Assembly: GCF_000016985.1 (NCBI RefSeq)
Contig: NC_009633.1
Coordinates: forward strand, 4,259,539 to 4,323,538
Direction: 5' to 3'
Length of the DNA stretch: 64,000 bases
Source of the DNA: Alkaliphilus metalliredigens QYMF
Lineage (GTDB): Bacteria; Bacillota; Clostridia; Peptostreptococcales; Natronincolaceae
A program made the translations under genes and the position numbers. This document shows, piece by piece, positions 46,055-54,834 of the stretch. Position 1 is the first letter of the stretch. Every line of letters begins with the position of its first letter. The notes under the pieces are model-generated. The model was not told the DNA's origin, did no database searches, and worked only from the letters and a program-made list of their open reading frames with translations.

Positions 46055-46084
46055 CCTTTAATTAAGTCCTGTGAGACTGAAAGG
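46055..46084 (+). promoter_or_regulatory. PyrR binding loop 1 (pyrBI leader)
   Basis: A stem of CCTTT (46055-46059) and AAAGG (46080-46084) encloses AGTCCTGTGAGACTG, close to the PyrR-recognised loop of Bacillus pyr leaders. The sequence AAAGGGTTA here can also pair with TAACCTTT at 46155-46161, the 5' arm of the terminator, giving the expected antiterminator. Confidence 0.85.
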
Positions 46085-46155
46085 GTTACGCATACAATGC
46101 GATGAATGTACAGAATACATGTTACCATGTACTTTGTACTATTTGTGTATACCTT

Positions 46156-46184
46156 AACCTTTGGTCTCTGACCAAAGGTTTTTT
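46156..46184 (+). terminator. pyrBI attenuator terminator
   Basis: AACCTTTGGTC and GACCAAAGGTT form an 11-bp stem with a 3-base loop and a T run. It should form when PyrR-UMP holds the upstream loop and so prevents antitermination. Confidence 0.9.
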
Positions 46185-46282
46185 GTTTAAGCACTTGAAA
46201 TTTTCAATAAAGAGGCATTAAAAATTTAAGTGCGCCATGAGTCCATGGGGTAGCATCAGAGGAATTTTCAGTTTTACAATCA

Positions 46283-46345
46283 CCTTTAATTTGGTCCAGA
46301 GAGACTAAAAAGGGAGTTTAGCTCCCATACTACAAATCAGGGAGG
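46283..46345 (+). promoter_or_regulatory. PyrR binding loop 2 with a possible translation switch before pyrB
   Basis: CCTTT (46283-46287) and AAAGG (46309-46313) enclose GGTCCAGAGAGACTAA, a second PyrR loop. No T-rich terminator follows. Instead CTCCC (46322-46326) can pair either with GGGAG at 46312-46316, whose first two bases belong to the PyrR stem, or with GGGAG of the pyrB ribosome site (46340-46344). Control of translation is an inference. Confidence 0.7.
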
Positions 46346-46352
46346 AATTTTT

Positions 46353-47288
46353 ATGTCACTAAAAGGAAGACACTTAATTGATCCAAACCAGTTGAGTTTA
46401 GCAGAGCTTGATAACATCATCACCTTAGGTTTAGAAATTTACCGTAATCCTAATCACTATCGGGAAATTTGTAAAGGTAAAATTTTAGGCACATTGTTTT
46501 ATGAACCTAGTACACGAACACGATTAAGCTTCGAATCTGCAATGCTTCGAATGGGTGGAACTGTCCTTGGCTTTTCCGATGCCAATACCAGCTCAGCTAA
46601 AAAGGGAGAAAGTATTGCTGACACCATACGAGTACTAGATGATTATGCAGACCTCCTTGTCATGCGCCATCCCCGTGAAGGTGCACCACTACTGGCTTCC
46701 CAATATGCCACAGTTCCAATTGTCAATGGTGGAGATGGCGGTCATCAGCACCCTACACAAACATTAACCGATCTGATTACAATCCACCATAACAAGGGTA
46801 AAATCGAAAACTTAAAGGTTGCCTTTTGTGGAGATTTGCTGTTTGGAAGAACAGTCCACTCTCTTTTGAAAACCCTAAGTCGTTTTCCAAATATGGAGTT
46901 TGTTTTCATCTCTCCTTCCGAATTAAAAATTCCTAAACATCTAAAGGACGAAGTGATTAAAAGCAATAACGTTGAAATTGTTGAAACAACATTTTTGGAA
47001 AAGCATATGTCTGAAATTGATATTTTGTATATGACTCGCATTCAAAAAGAACGCTTTTTCAATGAGGAAGAGTACGTAAAATTAAAGGATAGTTATATAT
47101 TAGACCTACAAAAACTAAGAAATGCGAAAGAAGACCTTTTGATTATGCATCCACTACCACGGGTCAATGAAATTCATCCTGAGGTAGATACAGATACTCG
47201 TGCAAAATATTTTGAACAAGCAAAACTAGGCGTTTATGTCAGAATGGCCTTAATGGCATTACAGTTGGGGGTGATTGAGTCATGTTAG
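46353..47288 (+). CDS. pyrB: Aspartate carbamoyltransferase catalytic chain (PyrB)
   Basis: PyrB joins carbamoyl phosphate and aspartate, the committed step of UMP synthesis. The 311-residue protein has the carbamoyl-phosphate motif [31 protein letters not shown] and [20 protein letters not shown] precedes ATG 46353. It overlaps pyrI by 7 bp, consistent with a two-chain enzyme. Confidence 0.97.
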   Translation: MSLKGRHLIDPNQLSLAELDNIITLGLEIYRNPNHYREICKGKILGTLFYEPSTRTRLSFESAMLRMGGTVLGFSDANTSSAKKGESIADTIRVLDDYADLLVMRHPREGAPLLASQYATVPIVNGGDGGHQHPTQTLTDLITIHHNKGKIENLKVAFCGDLLFGRTVHSLLKTLSRFPNMEFVFISPSELKIPKHLKDEVIKSNNVEIVETTFLEKHMSEIDILYMTRIQKERFFNEEEYVKLKDSYILDLQKLRNAKEDLLIMHPLPRVNEIHPEVDTDTRAKYFEQAKLGVYVRMALMALQLGVIESC

Positions 47289-47710
47289 AGGTAACTTCTA
47301 TTCATAAAGGAATTGTGATTGACCATATTACATCTGGAAAAGGCTTGAAAATATTTCAAAAACTTAATTTAGACAAGATTTCTTCACCTGTGGTATTACT
47401 GATGAATGTATCTAGTAAAACATTAGGTAAAAAAGATGTCATTAAAATACAGGATGAAGTTGATTTAGACTTAACAATGCTAGGTCTGATTGACCAGAAT
47501 ATTACCATCAATTTAATTTCCCAAGGAGAAATCGCGGAAAAGAGACAGGTAAAATTGCCGGTCAAGGTTAAGGGATTATTTGAATGTAAGAACCCACGCT
47601 GCATCACTTCTGTTGATGATTATGCCCAGTCTGAGTTCACCCTTGTTCCCAATGGAAAAATCCAATATCGTTGTCATTACTGCGAGGAACTTACGGAATA
47701 CAAACTATAG
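47282..47710 (+). CDS. pyrI: Aspartate carbamoyltransferase regulatory chain (PyrI)
   Basis: The 142-residue protein has an N-terminal nucleotide-binding domain ([19 protein letters not shown]) and a C-terminal zinc domain with four Cys (CKNPRC and CHYC). It binds ATP, CTP or UTP and adjusts PyrB activity. It adds allosteric feedback to the RNA-level control of the same operon. Confidence 0.96.
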   Translation: MLEVTSIHKGIVIDHITSGKGLKIFQKLNLDKISSPVVLLMNVSSKTLGKKDVIKIQDEVDLDLTMLGLIDQNITINLISQGEIAEKRQVKLPVKVKGLFECKNPRCITSVDDYAQSEFTLVPNGKIQYRCHYCEELTEYKL

Positions 47711-47750
47711 TTTTACAATGTATAAAAGCCTCTACATTAAAATTTAAAAA

Positions 47751-47790
47751 GGGAATTTCTAATTGATTTTCAATTAGAAATTCCCCTTTT
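47751..47790. terminator. Terminator of pyrBI
   Basis: GGGAATTTCTAATTG and its exact complement form a 15-bp stem with a 5-base loop, followed by CTTTT on the plus strand. Flanking A residues may let it act on both strands, also ending the two-component transcript. Confidence 0.88.
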
Positions 47791-47876
47791 AATCTTAAAA
47801 TGTCATTGGTTTTTTATCACACGGGATATTAATTCATCTCATGTGTCCTCAAATCGTTCATTGACATTTCTTTTTT

Positions 47877-48503
47877 CTATTGAATGTACTTTAGGTAAAA
47901 TATAGCCAGTTGCGTTCGATCTCTTACGTTGAGCTTTTCTAATAACTGAGTCACATAATTCCGTACCGTTCCCTCACTTAAATATAAGGCAGCAGAAATT
48001 TCCCGATTAGATAAACCCTCTCCTACCCATTTTATAATTTCATGCTCTCTCTCAGTCAGTTGCAAATCTAAGTGATGTTTCTCTTTTTCTTCCTTAAGCA
48101 TTGAGGTCAGTACAGAGGCTATTTCTGTTTCAAATACTACATTTCCCTTACTTACGGTCCTCAGACTCTCTATAATGCTATCGGCGGACTGACTTTTTAA
48201 AATATATCCTTGGGCTCCATTTTTCAAGGCTTCTTTTATATACTGATCATCTTTAAATGTGGTTAATATAATGATTCGAATACTGCCAAAGCTTTCCTTA
48301 ATCATCTTTGTAGCCAAGACACCATCCATTATAGGCATACGGATGTCCATTAGGATTAAATCTGGGGCATATTCTTTACAAAATTCAAATGCCTCTTGTC
48401 CATTGGAGGCAGTCCCCACCACTGTAAAATCGGCCTCTAGGTCAATTAAAATTTTTAAACTATCCCTGATTAGTGCATCATCGTCGACAATTAAAACCTT
48501 CAA
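47877..48503 (-). CDS. NarL/LuxR-family response regulator
   Basis: The receiver domain has VLIVDDDALIRD, the phospho-Asp in DLILMDIRMP and the switch Lys in AQGYILKS. The C-terminal LuxR-type DNA-binding domain has LTEREHEIIKWVGEGLSNRE. TTG 48503 is the best start, eight bases from GGAGGGGGGAG, overlapping the kinase gene by 26 bp; the frame is open slightly further upstream. It should control the neighbouring ABC exporter or envelope genes. Confidence 0.93.
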   Translation of the reverse strand: MKVLIVDDDALIRDSLKILIDLEADFTVVGTASNGQEAFEFCKEYAPDLILMDIRMPIMDGVLATKMIKESFGSIRIIILTTFKDDQYIKEALKNGAQGYILKSQSADSIIESLRTVSKGNVVFETEIASVLTSMLKEEKEKHHLDLQLTEREHEIIKWVGEGLSNREISAALYLSEGTVRNYVTQLLEKLNVRDRTQLAIFYLKYIQ

Positions 48504-49587
48504 GGATTCTCCCCCCTCCCACACAATCTACAGGTAACACACTTACTATTAACAATCCATGATCATTACTTACAGAAAAACTCCCCCCAGCATTCCTTAC
48601 CCGCTCCCTCATTCCACTGATCCCTAAGTTTTCCTTTATGTCCTCACAGCCAACCCCATTATCCTTTATATACAGTCTAGTGAACTTTTCATTGCAATCT
48701 ATAGAGACTTCAACCTTAGAGGCATTTGAATGCTTCGTTACATTGGTTAAGGCTTCTTTTATATTTGTCGTTAAAATTTCTAGATGAGTTGTGGTAATGT
48801 GATTAAAATCCCCTCTACATTTAAATTGTACTGGGCAAAATGAGAAATTCTCTACGAGCTTTCTGATATATTCTATTCCTAATTCTTCCTTAGGCTTGAT
48901 ATTATGCACTGTATCCCTTAAAATCACCAATGTGTTGGCTAGTTTTTCCACAGAATCCCCTAATAGCTCTTTAGACTTTTTCGAATCTTTATCGTACAAC
49001 TTTTCTACCACCTGCATTTGCATTAAAATTCCAGCGATACTATGTCCTATATTATCATGAATCTCTCTTGCAATCCGATTTCGTTCCTTCACCTCTGTTA
49101 AATGTGCTATCTCCTTTGAAGAATTCATTAGCTTATTTTTTGTTGCTTCTAGTTCATATGTGAACTTCCGTTCAGAATCATAGGCTTTCCTTAAATTTCT
49201 TTCTTTATATGTCAGTTCTTTACTTATATATGCAAAAAAACTACACAGAAATATGATCAATATATAATTGTACAAGTCGTTCCCAGTTAAAAAATACACT
49301 CCCAAAGCAACCGATGGTAGCAGTCCCCAATATATTTCCTTGAAAATCAGGTCATGGGTTAACATCCCATAAAAAATGATAAAATAAGGATTTAGTTGCA
49401 CAAACATCAATATGATACCAAATTCAACTACTAACAACCACTTTGAATTTATGTACTTTTCTCTTACTATATTTAAAATTACCATCACTAAAATACCCAC
49501 TACATCTAGGTACGTTACTTGCCTATTTGTAATTGTCTGTGTCAAAACAAATAGGAAAAATATACTTTTAAATAGATACCTCATCAT
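48478..49587 (-). CDS. NarX/DesK-type sensor histidine kinase
   Basis: The 369-residue protein has about five N-terminal membrane spans, a short coiled coil and a HisKA_3 dimer domain with the phospho-His in REIHDNIGHSIAG. The ATPase domain has NIKEALTNVTKHSNASKV and DNGVGCEDIKENLGISGM. The membrane-only sensor without a large outside loop is typical of kinases that sense envelope stress or antibiotics through a linked ABC transporter. It overlaps its response regulator. Confidence 0.93.
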   Translation of the reverse strand: MMRYLFKSIFFLFVLTQTITNRQVTYLDVVGILVMVILNIVREKYINSKWLLVVEFGIILMFVQLNPYFIIFYGMLTHDLIFKEIYWGLLPSVALGVYFLTGNDLYNYILIIFLCSFFAYISKELTYKERNLRKAYDSERKFTYELEATKNKLMNSSKEIAHLTEVKERNRIAREIHDNIGHSIAGILMQMQVVEKLYDKDSKKSKELLGDSVEKLANTLVILRDTVHNIKPKEELGIEYIRKLVENFSFCPVQFKCRGDFNHITTTHLEILTTNIKEALTNVTKHSNASKVEVSIDCNEKFTRLYIKDNGVGCEDIKENLGISGMRERVRNAGGSFSVSNDHGLLIVSVLPVDCVGGGRILEGFNCRR

Positions 49588-49640
49588 CTATCCCACATTT
49601 CTTAACTCATATTCAAAATCATTCTCATTTCTCGGATAAA

Positions 49641-49677
49641 ACAAGGATCCCGATTTACTCATCAGTAGGGTCCTTGT
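49641..49677 (-). terminator. Hairpin between ABC and two-component genes
   Basis: ACAAGGACC and GGATCCTTGT pair around a 15-base loop, followed by TTTTAT on the minus strand. It probably ends the ABC transcript before the kinase gene. Confidence 0.6.
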
Positions 49678-49743
49678 GATTTCTATCAACTGATCACAAT
49701 ACCAGTTTACTATTCTCTTCATTTATTGTAAATATAAGTTATA

Positions 49744-49793
49744 CTAGGTGATTATGAGTTACTTATCTATCTCTCATATTATTAATCACCTAG
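49744..49793. repeat. 11-bp inverted repeat downstream of the ABC permease
   Basis: CTAGGTGATTA and TAATCACCTAG form a perfect stem with inner partial pairing (ATGAG/CTCAT). There is no T run. It may be an RNA stability element or a small repeat. Confidence 0.65.
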
Positions 49794-49815
49794 AACAACT
49801 TCTCACTTCTATTTT

Positions 49816-50925
49816 TTAATCAATAATATCTGTGTTCTTCCATGATCCCAGTAAAAAGAAAACCACTGCAAAGAGCATTAATATGAAAATCTCCTGTGTC
49901 ATACTGCTTAAGGGATCACCATATAAGACCTTTGTTGCTCCCTCTAGGGCCCATGTCGTCGGTACGAATGTGGAGACTCTTTGTAAGGCTTCAGGCATGA
50001 TTTCCCGAGGCCAAAAGCTTCCCCCTAGCATTACCATGGGAGTAACAATAAATGTTGAAAGTACGCCTAACTGGTGGACATCTTTAACCATAGAGCTTAT
50101 TGCCAGACCTAGGGCAATGCATACAATACTAAAAACCAGTAAAATAACAAATAAATTGATAACCGAAGGCCCTAAGTCCATGTTAAATACCACGGACATG
50201 AAAAAGAGTACTAAGTTAATTTGTATGATAGAGAGCACTACAAAACTTAATATGTTTTGCATCATAAAGCTCTTTAAATGAATCGGTGCTGCAAAAATAC
50301 GATAAAATGTTCTATTCTCCTTATCTTCTAGAATTAGAGTAGAGGATCTTAGGGAAAATACCAATATCCCCATAATTAAAAATCCGATTCCATTTGTTGT
50401 GATGATCTTACCTTGTACATTACTTTCTATCGAATGATATACTACATTAAAGCTTCCATCTCCATAAGCCTCTAAACCTGCATAAAATTTCTCCTGTTCT
50501 TCATTTGAGACCTCACTAATATTTTTTGCAGCATCTAAGAAGCTATCGACATACACCGCAATAGGACGAGATATGTTCGTATCCATACTGGCGTATCCTT
50601 GAATTTTAGGGTCCATATTTCCTATGATCTCATCAGTAAATCCTTCAGGAATATAGATCCCATATTGTATATTTAAATCCACAATTTCTCCTGACAAGTG
50701 GTCCTTTGGTATCCTGATCACCTGTCCCTTGTTCTCTAGATTGTTAATCAACATCTCCGTAAGGGGAGTCTGATCATCATCAGCTACCCCTACCCTTATG
50801 TTTGCTCCCCCGCCAGATGAAATCAATGTTACCATAAGGATGAAACCTAAGGGAATGAGTAACATGGTTACAATACCACTTTTACTTTTTAAGATTCTTC
50901 TTATATTATTTTCAAATATCGTCAT
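49816..50925 (-). CDS. ABC-2 type permease (second of a pair)
   Basis: ATG 50925 follows AAGGAGAAAAGTAAT and overlaps the upstream permease stop by four bases; the frame opens earlier, inside the neighbour. The 369-residue protein has one N-terminal span, a ~150-residue outside domain and five C-terminal spans with the ABC-2 phrase LEDKENRTFYRIFAAP. Together with its neighbour it should form the membrane part of an exporter. Confidence 0.92.
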   Translation of the reverse strand: MTIFENNIRRILKSKSGIVTMLLIPLGFILMVTLISSGGGANIRVGVADDDQTPLTEMLINNLENKGQVIRIPKDHLSGEIVDLNIQYGIYIPEGFTDEIIGNMDPKIQGYASMDTNISRPIAVYVDSFLDAAKNISEVSNEEQEKFYAGLEAYGDGSFNVVYHSIESNVQGKIITTNGIGFLIMGILVFSLRSSTLILEDKENRTFYRIFAAPIHLKSFMMQNILSFVVLSIIQINLVLFFMSVVFNMDLGPSVINLFVILLVFSIVCIALGLAISSMVKDVHQLGVLSTFIVTPMVMLGGSFWPREIMPEALQRVSTFVPTTWALEGATKVLYGDPLSSMTQEIFILMLFAVVFFLLGSWKNTDIID

Positions 50926-52100
50926 ATTACTTTTCTCCTTCCCTTTACAATCGATATCGTAAACACTGCCAATATCATTAACCACATAATCCCAATTGAA
51001 CTCTTCACTTGCTCCATATTACCACTATAAATCGTGTTGAAAATCGCCCTTTGTGCATAATGATTTGGTGATAGTCCTCTCATGATCCCAAGCAAACCTC
51101 CTTGTTGGTCCAATGGCATATAGCCTCCTGCCACAAATGTAAATATGACCACCAAAATATTGGTTACAGAAGAAGCCACCTTAGAGCTACCAGACAATAA
51201 ACATCCTACAATCCCTAAGCCCGTTGCAAATATAGACAAGGTCAAACAAGTAAACAGAATAATGTAGAGGTTATCTCCCCAATTCACATGATAAACATAC
51301 TTTGTAAATAATATTAATACAACAGACTGAATAAATAAGGTGAGGGCCACTCCCAATGTACTTCCTATATAAATCTCATATCTCCTAATCGGTGCAGCTA
51401 TTAAGCGTGATCCTTTGCTTTGAAACTTAATTTCAGCTATTGCACCACTTCCATATTCAGCTCCATACATGAGGATCATCACTAACATCGTAACTGCATA
51501 ATAATCCATTGCTTTAGGTGTGCTTCCTGCGGTATCAATAGAGATATTTTCTATATTTTCATTTTTAGTAAAAAACATTTGTTCATTATCGCCCAGATAA
51601 TGAATCAAGTCCATTTCTTCTCCATTATTTAACCGGATTTTTGCTTGTACTGTGTTTGCTCCATTAATGTACGAATCCACGACACTCTGTACAATAGAAG
51701 TCCTAAAACTACCTTGGACACTACTGAAAACCTGAATATCCGCCTGCTTTCCTTGATATACCCCATGGGAGTAATCCTCATCTATATAGACAAATGCCGT
51801 CATTTCTCTTTTTTCTATCATGGCAATTCCTGTATCATATGAATCCACCTCCTGGAGATCGATAATCTGATTGACCTCACCACTTTTCATAAACATTTCG
51901 AAATACCTAGATCCCGCTCCTGCATCCTGACTAAAATAAGCTACTTTTGTTGGGGATATGTCAGTAATGGTAAAATGATTACTTAGGGCTGTTCCTAAAA
52001 TAAATATCAATATAATAGGTAGTAATATCATTTGGCTCATGGATTTTTTATCTCTTACATGCCTAAGTAGCTTATAATAGCTAATCTGTACTATCTTCAT
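50922..52100 (-). CDS. ABC-2 type permease (first of a pair)
   Basis: The 392-residue protein shares the layout of its partner: one N-terminal span, outside domain, five C-terminal spans with the phrase IKFQSKGSRLIAAPIRRYEI. It lies 11 bp after the ATPase gene. Paired permeases of this kind often handle antibiotics, daunorubicin-type drugs or lipids, and are often regulated by a DesK/NarX-type two-component pair such as the one downstream. Confidence 0.92.
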   Translation of the reverse strand: MKIVQISYYKLLRHVRDKKSMSQMILLPIILIFILGTALSNHFTITDISPTKVAYFSQDAGAGSRYFEMFMKSGEVNQIIDLQEVDSYDTGIAMIEKREMTAFVYIDEDYSHGVYQGKQADIQVFSSVQGSFRTSIVQSVVDSYINGANTVQAKIRLNNGEEMDLIHYLGDNEQMFFTKNENIENISIDTAGSTPKAMDYYAVTMLVMILMYGAEYGSGAIAEIKFQSKGSRLIAAPIRRYEIYIGSTLGVALTLFIQSVVLILFTKYVYHVNWGDNLYIILFTCLTLSIFATGLGIVGCLLSGSSKVASSVTNILVVIFTFVAGGYMPLDQQGGLLGIMRGLSPNHYAQRAIFNTIYSGNMEQVKSSIGIMWLMILAVFTISIVKGRRKVI

Positions 52101-52111
52101 CTTCGCACCTC

Positions 52112-53044
52112 CTAATCTCTCAAGGATCTTCCTGTTAATGTCAAAAACACATCTTCTAAGGTGGGGGACTCCACATTAAATGACTGTACCTTGGAACCAC
52201 TCTCAAGAACTGCATCAATAATCTCTCCGGTGTTTTTGCTATTCTTTTGAGAGATCACCTCAAGATATTGATCTCTTAATGTACATTCTCTGACACCATC
52301 AATTTTTTTTATATTCTCCCCGACAGTATGGCTTATGGTAGAGATTTCTACAGTAATTTTTTCCTCAGAGGAAATTAGTTCCTTCAACTCTTCCTTGGTT
52401 CCCTGGGCAATAATTTTCCCATGATCCATGATCGTCACATCTGTGCAAATTTCCTCTACCTCCTCCATATAATGTGAGGTATAAATGACGGTGGAGCCCA
52501 TTTGGTTTAAGGCTTTCACTGATTGAAGTATTAAATTTCGTGATTGAGGGTCGATACCAACTGTAGGCTCATCCATAATAATCAATTTGGGCTTATGTGC
52601 AATAGCGCATGCAATATTTAACCTTCTTTTCATTCCTCCAGAATAGTTCTTTGAAAATTGCTTTCTTCTATCCCACAAACCCACAAAGGCCAGTGCCTCT
52701 TCAACACCTTGTTTCAATGAACTTCCCTTTAATCCATACAATTTTCCAAAGAAGGTTACATTTTCTTCCGCCGTTAAATCTTCAAAGATTGCGATGTCCT
52801 GGGGTACAATTCCAATGTGACTTTTAACAAACATTTCATGTTTTTTAATGTCCTTCCCTAGGATTTTGATTTCTCCTCCATCAATTCTAGCTAGACCTAT
52901 CATCATATTAATCATGGTGCTTTTTCCGGCACCATTGGGGCCTAATAACCCAAAAATTGCGCCTTCTTTTATACTTAAGTTTACATGATCCACAGCAATT
53001 GACTCACCATATCTTTTCACTATATTTCTCACTTCAACAATCAT
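52112..53044 (-). CDS. ABC exporter ATP-binding protein
   Basis: This 310-residue ATPase has Walker A LGPNGAGKST, signature YSGGMKRRLN, Walker B LIIMDEPTVGID and switch His YTSHYMEE. A C-terminal ~85-residue domain ends with LEDVFLTLTGRSLRD, typical of the drug-exporter (DrrA-like) group. GAGGAGGG precedes ATG 53044. It is the first gene of the ABC operon. Confidence 0.95.
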   Translation of the reverse strand: MIVEVRNIVKRYGESIAVDHVNLSIKEGAIFGLLGPNGAGKSTMINMMIGLARIDGGEIKILGKDIKKHEMFVKSHIGIVPQDIAIFEDLTAEENVTFFGKLYGLKGSSLKQGVEEALAFVGLWDRRKQFSKNYSGGMKRRLNIACAIAHKPKLIIMDEPTVGIDPQSRNLILQSVKALNQMGSTVIYTSHYMEEVEEICTDVTIMDHGKIIAQGTKEELKELISSEEKITVEISTISHTVGENIKKIDGVRECTLRDQYLEVISQKNSKNTGEIIDAVLESGSKVQSFNVESPTLEDVFLTLTGRSLRD

Positions 53045-53127
53045 GAATTTCCCTCCTCATTATTAAATCTATTTCTATATCCTAATCATACAATCTTCCC
53101 AGCCTCTATCATAGTGACTAAAAGCAT

Positions 53128-53157
53128 AAAACCATATGACAAATGTCATATGGTTTT
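53128..53157 (-). terminator. Terminator of the pyr operon
   Basis: AAAACCATATGACA and TGTCATATGGTTTT form a 14-bp stem with a 2-base centre, followed by T-rich sequence. It is about 45 bases past the pyrE stop. Confidence 0.8.
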
Positions 53158-53200
53158 GTTCTTTTAGTCTACTTTGAAAATCTATTTTCTAATTAGCTTT

Positions 53201-53788
53201 CTAAATAATTTTTCGACTTCCTGGCTTAACAAGTTCCGTCTTTCCTTCTTTGCACATTGGACATTCATCTGTTTCATATGAAACAACCTCTGTTGTTAAT
53301 GCTGCCCTAAGTTTTGTACCGAATTGAATTTCACCATTACTTCGATCGATTAGTAGGGATACACCCACCACTTCTCCACCCTGAGCCTTCACTACTTCCA
53401 TTACCTCTCTTACGGAGCCTCCTGTGGTGATGACATCCTCTGCAATCAGCACCCTTGCCCCCTTGGGAATTGTAAATCCCCTTCGTAGGGTCATCTTGCC
53501 ATTTTCTCTTTCTGCAAATAGGTTTTTTACCCCTAGCTGTCTTGCCATTTCATAAGCAAGGATCACACCACCCATGGCAGGTCCAACAACAATATCAATT
53601 TGATCATCCTTAAATTCCTCTGCTAGGCCTTTAGAAATTTCCTCTGTAAACTTTGGGTATTGTAAAATTTGTGCACATTGCATATATTGATCACTATGTC
53701 TTCCTGAGGTTAATAAAAAATGCCCCTTTAATAACACATTTGATTCCGTTAATATCTCAATTACTCGTTTTTCACTGATCATCATCAT
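53201..53788 (-). CDS. pyrE: Orotate phosphoribosyltransferase (PyrE)
   Basis: PyrE adds ribose-5-phosphate from PRPP to orotate. The 195-residue protein has the PRPP motif VLIAEDVITTGGSV and FAERENGKMTLRRGF. A C-terminal CPMCKEG stretch is typical of this clostridial/archaeal subgroup. Several ATG codons open the gene. A 137-base gap with a hairpin element separates it from pyrD. Confidence 0.96.
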   Translation of the reverse strand: MMMISEKRVIEILTESNVLLKGHFLLTSGRHSDQYMQCAQILQYPKFTEEISKGLAEEFKDDQIDIVVGPAMGGVILAYEMARQLGVKNLFAERENGKMTLRRGFTIPKGARVLIAEDVITTGGSVREVMEVVKAQGGEVVGVSLLIDRSNGEIQFGTKLRAALTTEVVSYETDECPMCKEGKTELVKPGSRKII

Positions 53789-53800
53789 TCCTCCTATTTG

Positions 53801-53908
53801 TTAATCATAGACGTTAACCTAAACCAGTTCTATCCAAAAGATCCTTCGACTTCGTTTCACTCCACTCAGGATGACAAATTATGGCTTAAGTTAACGCTAA
53901 TGATTTAT
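53801..53908. repeat. MITE-like or REP-like element between pyrD and pyrE
   Basis: Imperfect terminal inverted repeats (CGTTAACCTAA at 53812-53822 and TTAAGTTAACG at 53886-53896, with further pairing outside) enclose a core that reads ATCCTTCGACTTCG, TTTCACTCCACTC, AGGATGACA. That core belongs to a type of short repeat I recall from intergenic regions of many genomes. Confidence 0.65.
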
Positions 53909-53925
53909 TATTAAAATACGCACCA

Positions 53926-54834
53926 TTATAAACTCCCTCGAATCTCCTTTAAGTCCTTAATGCTGTATTGCTCCATATACCCTTGTATTCCCTCTATCAC
54001 ATCAATGGTTGCCCTGGGGTTGATAAAGTTTGCTGTGCCCACAGCGACACCACTGGCTCCTGCTAATATAAACTCTACAGCATCCTCCCCAGTCATAATG
54101 CCTCCCATTCCGATAATGGGTACATCCACTGCATTGGCCACTTGGTAAACCATCCGAAGGGCCACGGGCTTAATGGCCGGTCCTGAAAATCCACCCATGA
54201 CATTAGCTAATATAGGCTTTCTTTTATGAATGTCAATTGCCATCCCTAAGAGGGTATTGATTAAGGAGATTCCATCGGCGCCGCCTGCCACCGCAGCCTT
54301 GGCAATGGGTACAATATCCGTCACATTAGGTGTTAGCTTCACAATCAAAGGCTGTTTGGCTACCTTTTTCACTGCCTTGGTCACTTCCTCTACCATAAAG
54401 GGATCGGTCCCAAAGCAAACCCCACCGGCCTTCACATTGGGACAGGAAATGTTCAACTCTAATAAATCAACATCGGCATCCCCTAATTTTTTCACTACTT
54501 CACAATAATCCTCTATGGTTCTTCCTGCAATATTCACGATGATTTTAGTATTATATTGTCTAAGGAAGGGAATGTCCTTTTCAATGAACTCATCCACCCC
54601 TGGGTTTTGTAATCCAACACTATTTAACATTCCCCCATAGGTTTCAGCAATTCTCGGGCTGGGGTTGCCCTTCCATGGCTCATTGGCCACCCCTTTGACC
54701 ACCACAGCACCTAGTTGGTTTAAATCCACATACTCCCCATACTCTCTACCTGATCCAAATGTTCCCGAAGCCGTCATCACAGGATTTTTAAGCTCCACTC
54801 CCGCAATATTCACTTTCATATTCACCTTAGTCAT
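53926..54834 (-). CDS. pyrD: Dihydroorotate dehydrogenase, class 1B catalytic subunit (PyrD)
   Basis: The 302-residue FMN enzyme has TASGTFGSGREY, NSVGLQNPGV, the catalytic Cys in NISCPNVKAGG and GMGGIMTGEDA. It forms a complex with PyrK, which passes electrons to NAD+. It overlaps pyrK by 8 bp. Confidence 0.97.
   Translation of the reverse strand: MTKVNMKVNIAGVELKNPVMTASGTFGSGREYGEYVDLNQLGAVVVKGVANEPWKGNPSPRIAETYGGMLNSVGLQNPGVDEFIEKDIPFLRQYNTKIIVNIAGRTIEDYCEVVKKLGDADVDLLELNISCPNVKAGGVCFGTDPFMVEEVTKAVKKVAKQPLIVKLTPNVTDIVPIAKAAVAGGADGISLINTLLGMAIDIHKRKPILANVMGGFSGPAIKPVALRMVYQVANAVDVPIIGMGGIMTGEDAVEFILAGASGVAVGTANFINPRATIDVIEGIQGYMEQYSIKDLKEIRGSL

Noticed and set aside
46230-46270. T-box or other riboswitch in the pyrB leader (CCATGGGGTAGCA)
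   Set aside because: The conserved T-box sequence and specifier stem are absent; PyrR loops explain the leader.
49832-50281. 149-codon plus-strand ORF
   Set aside because: It is the antisense shadow of the ABC-2 permease gene; its composition follows the opposite strand.
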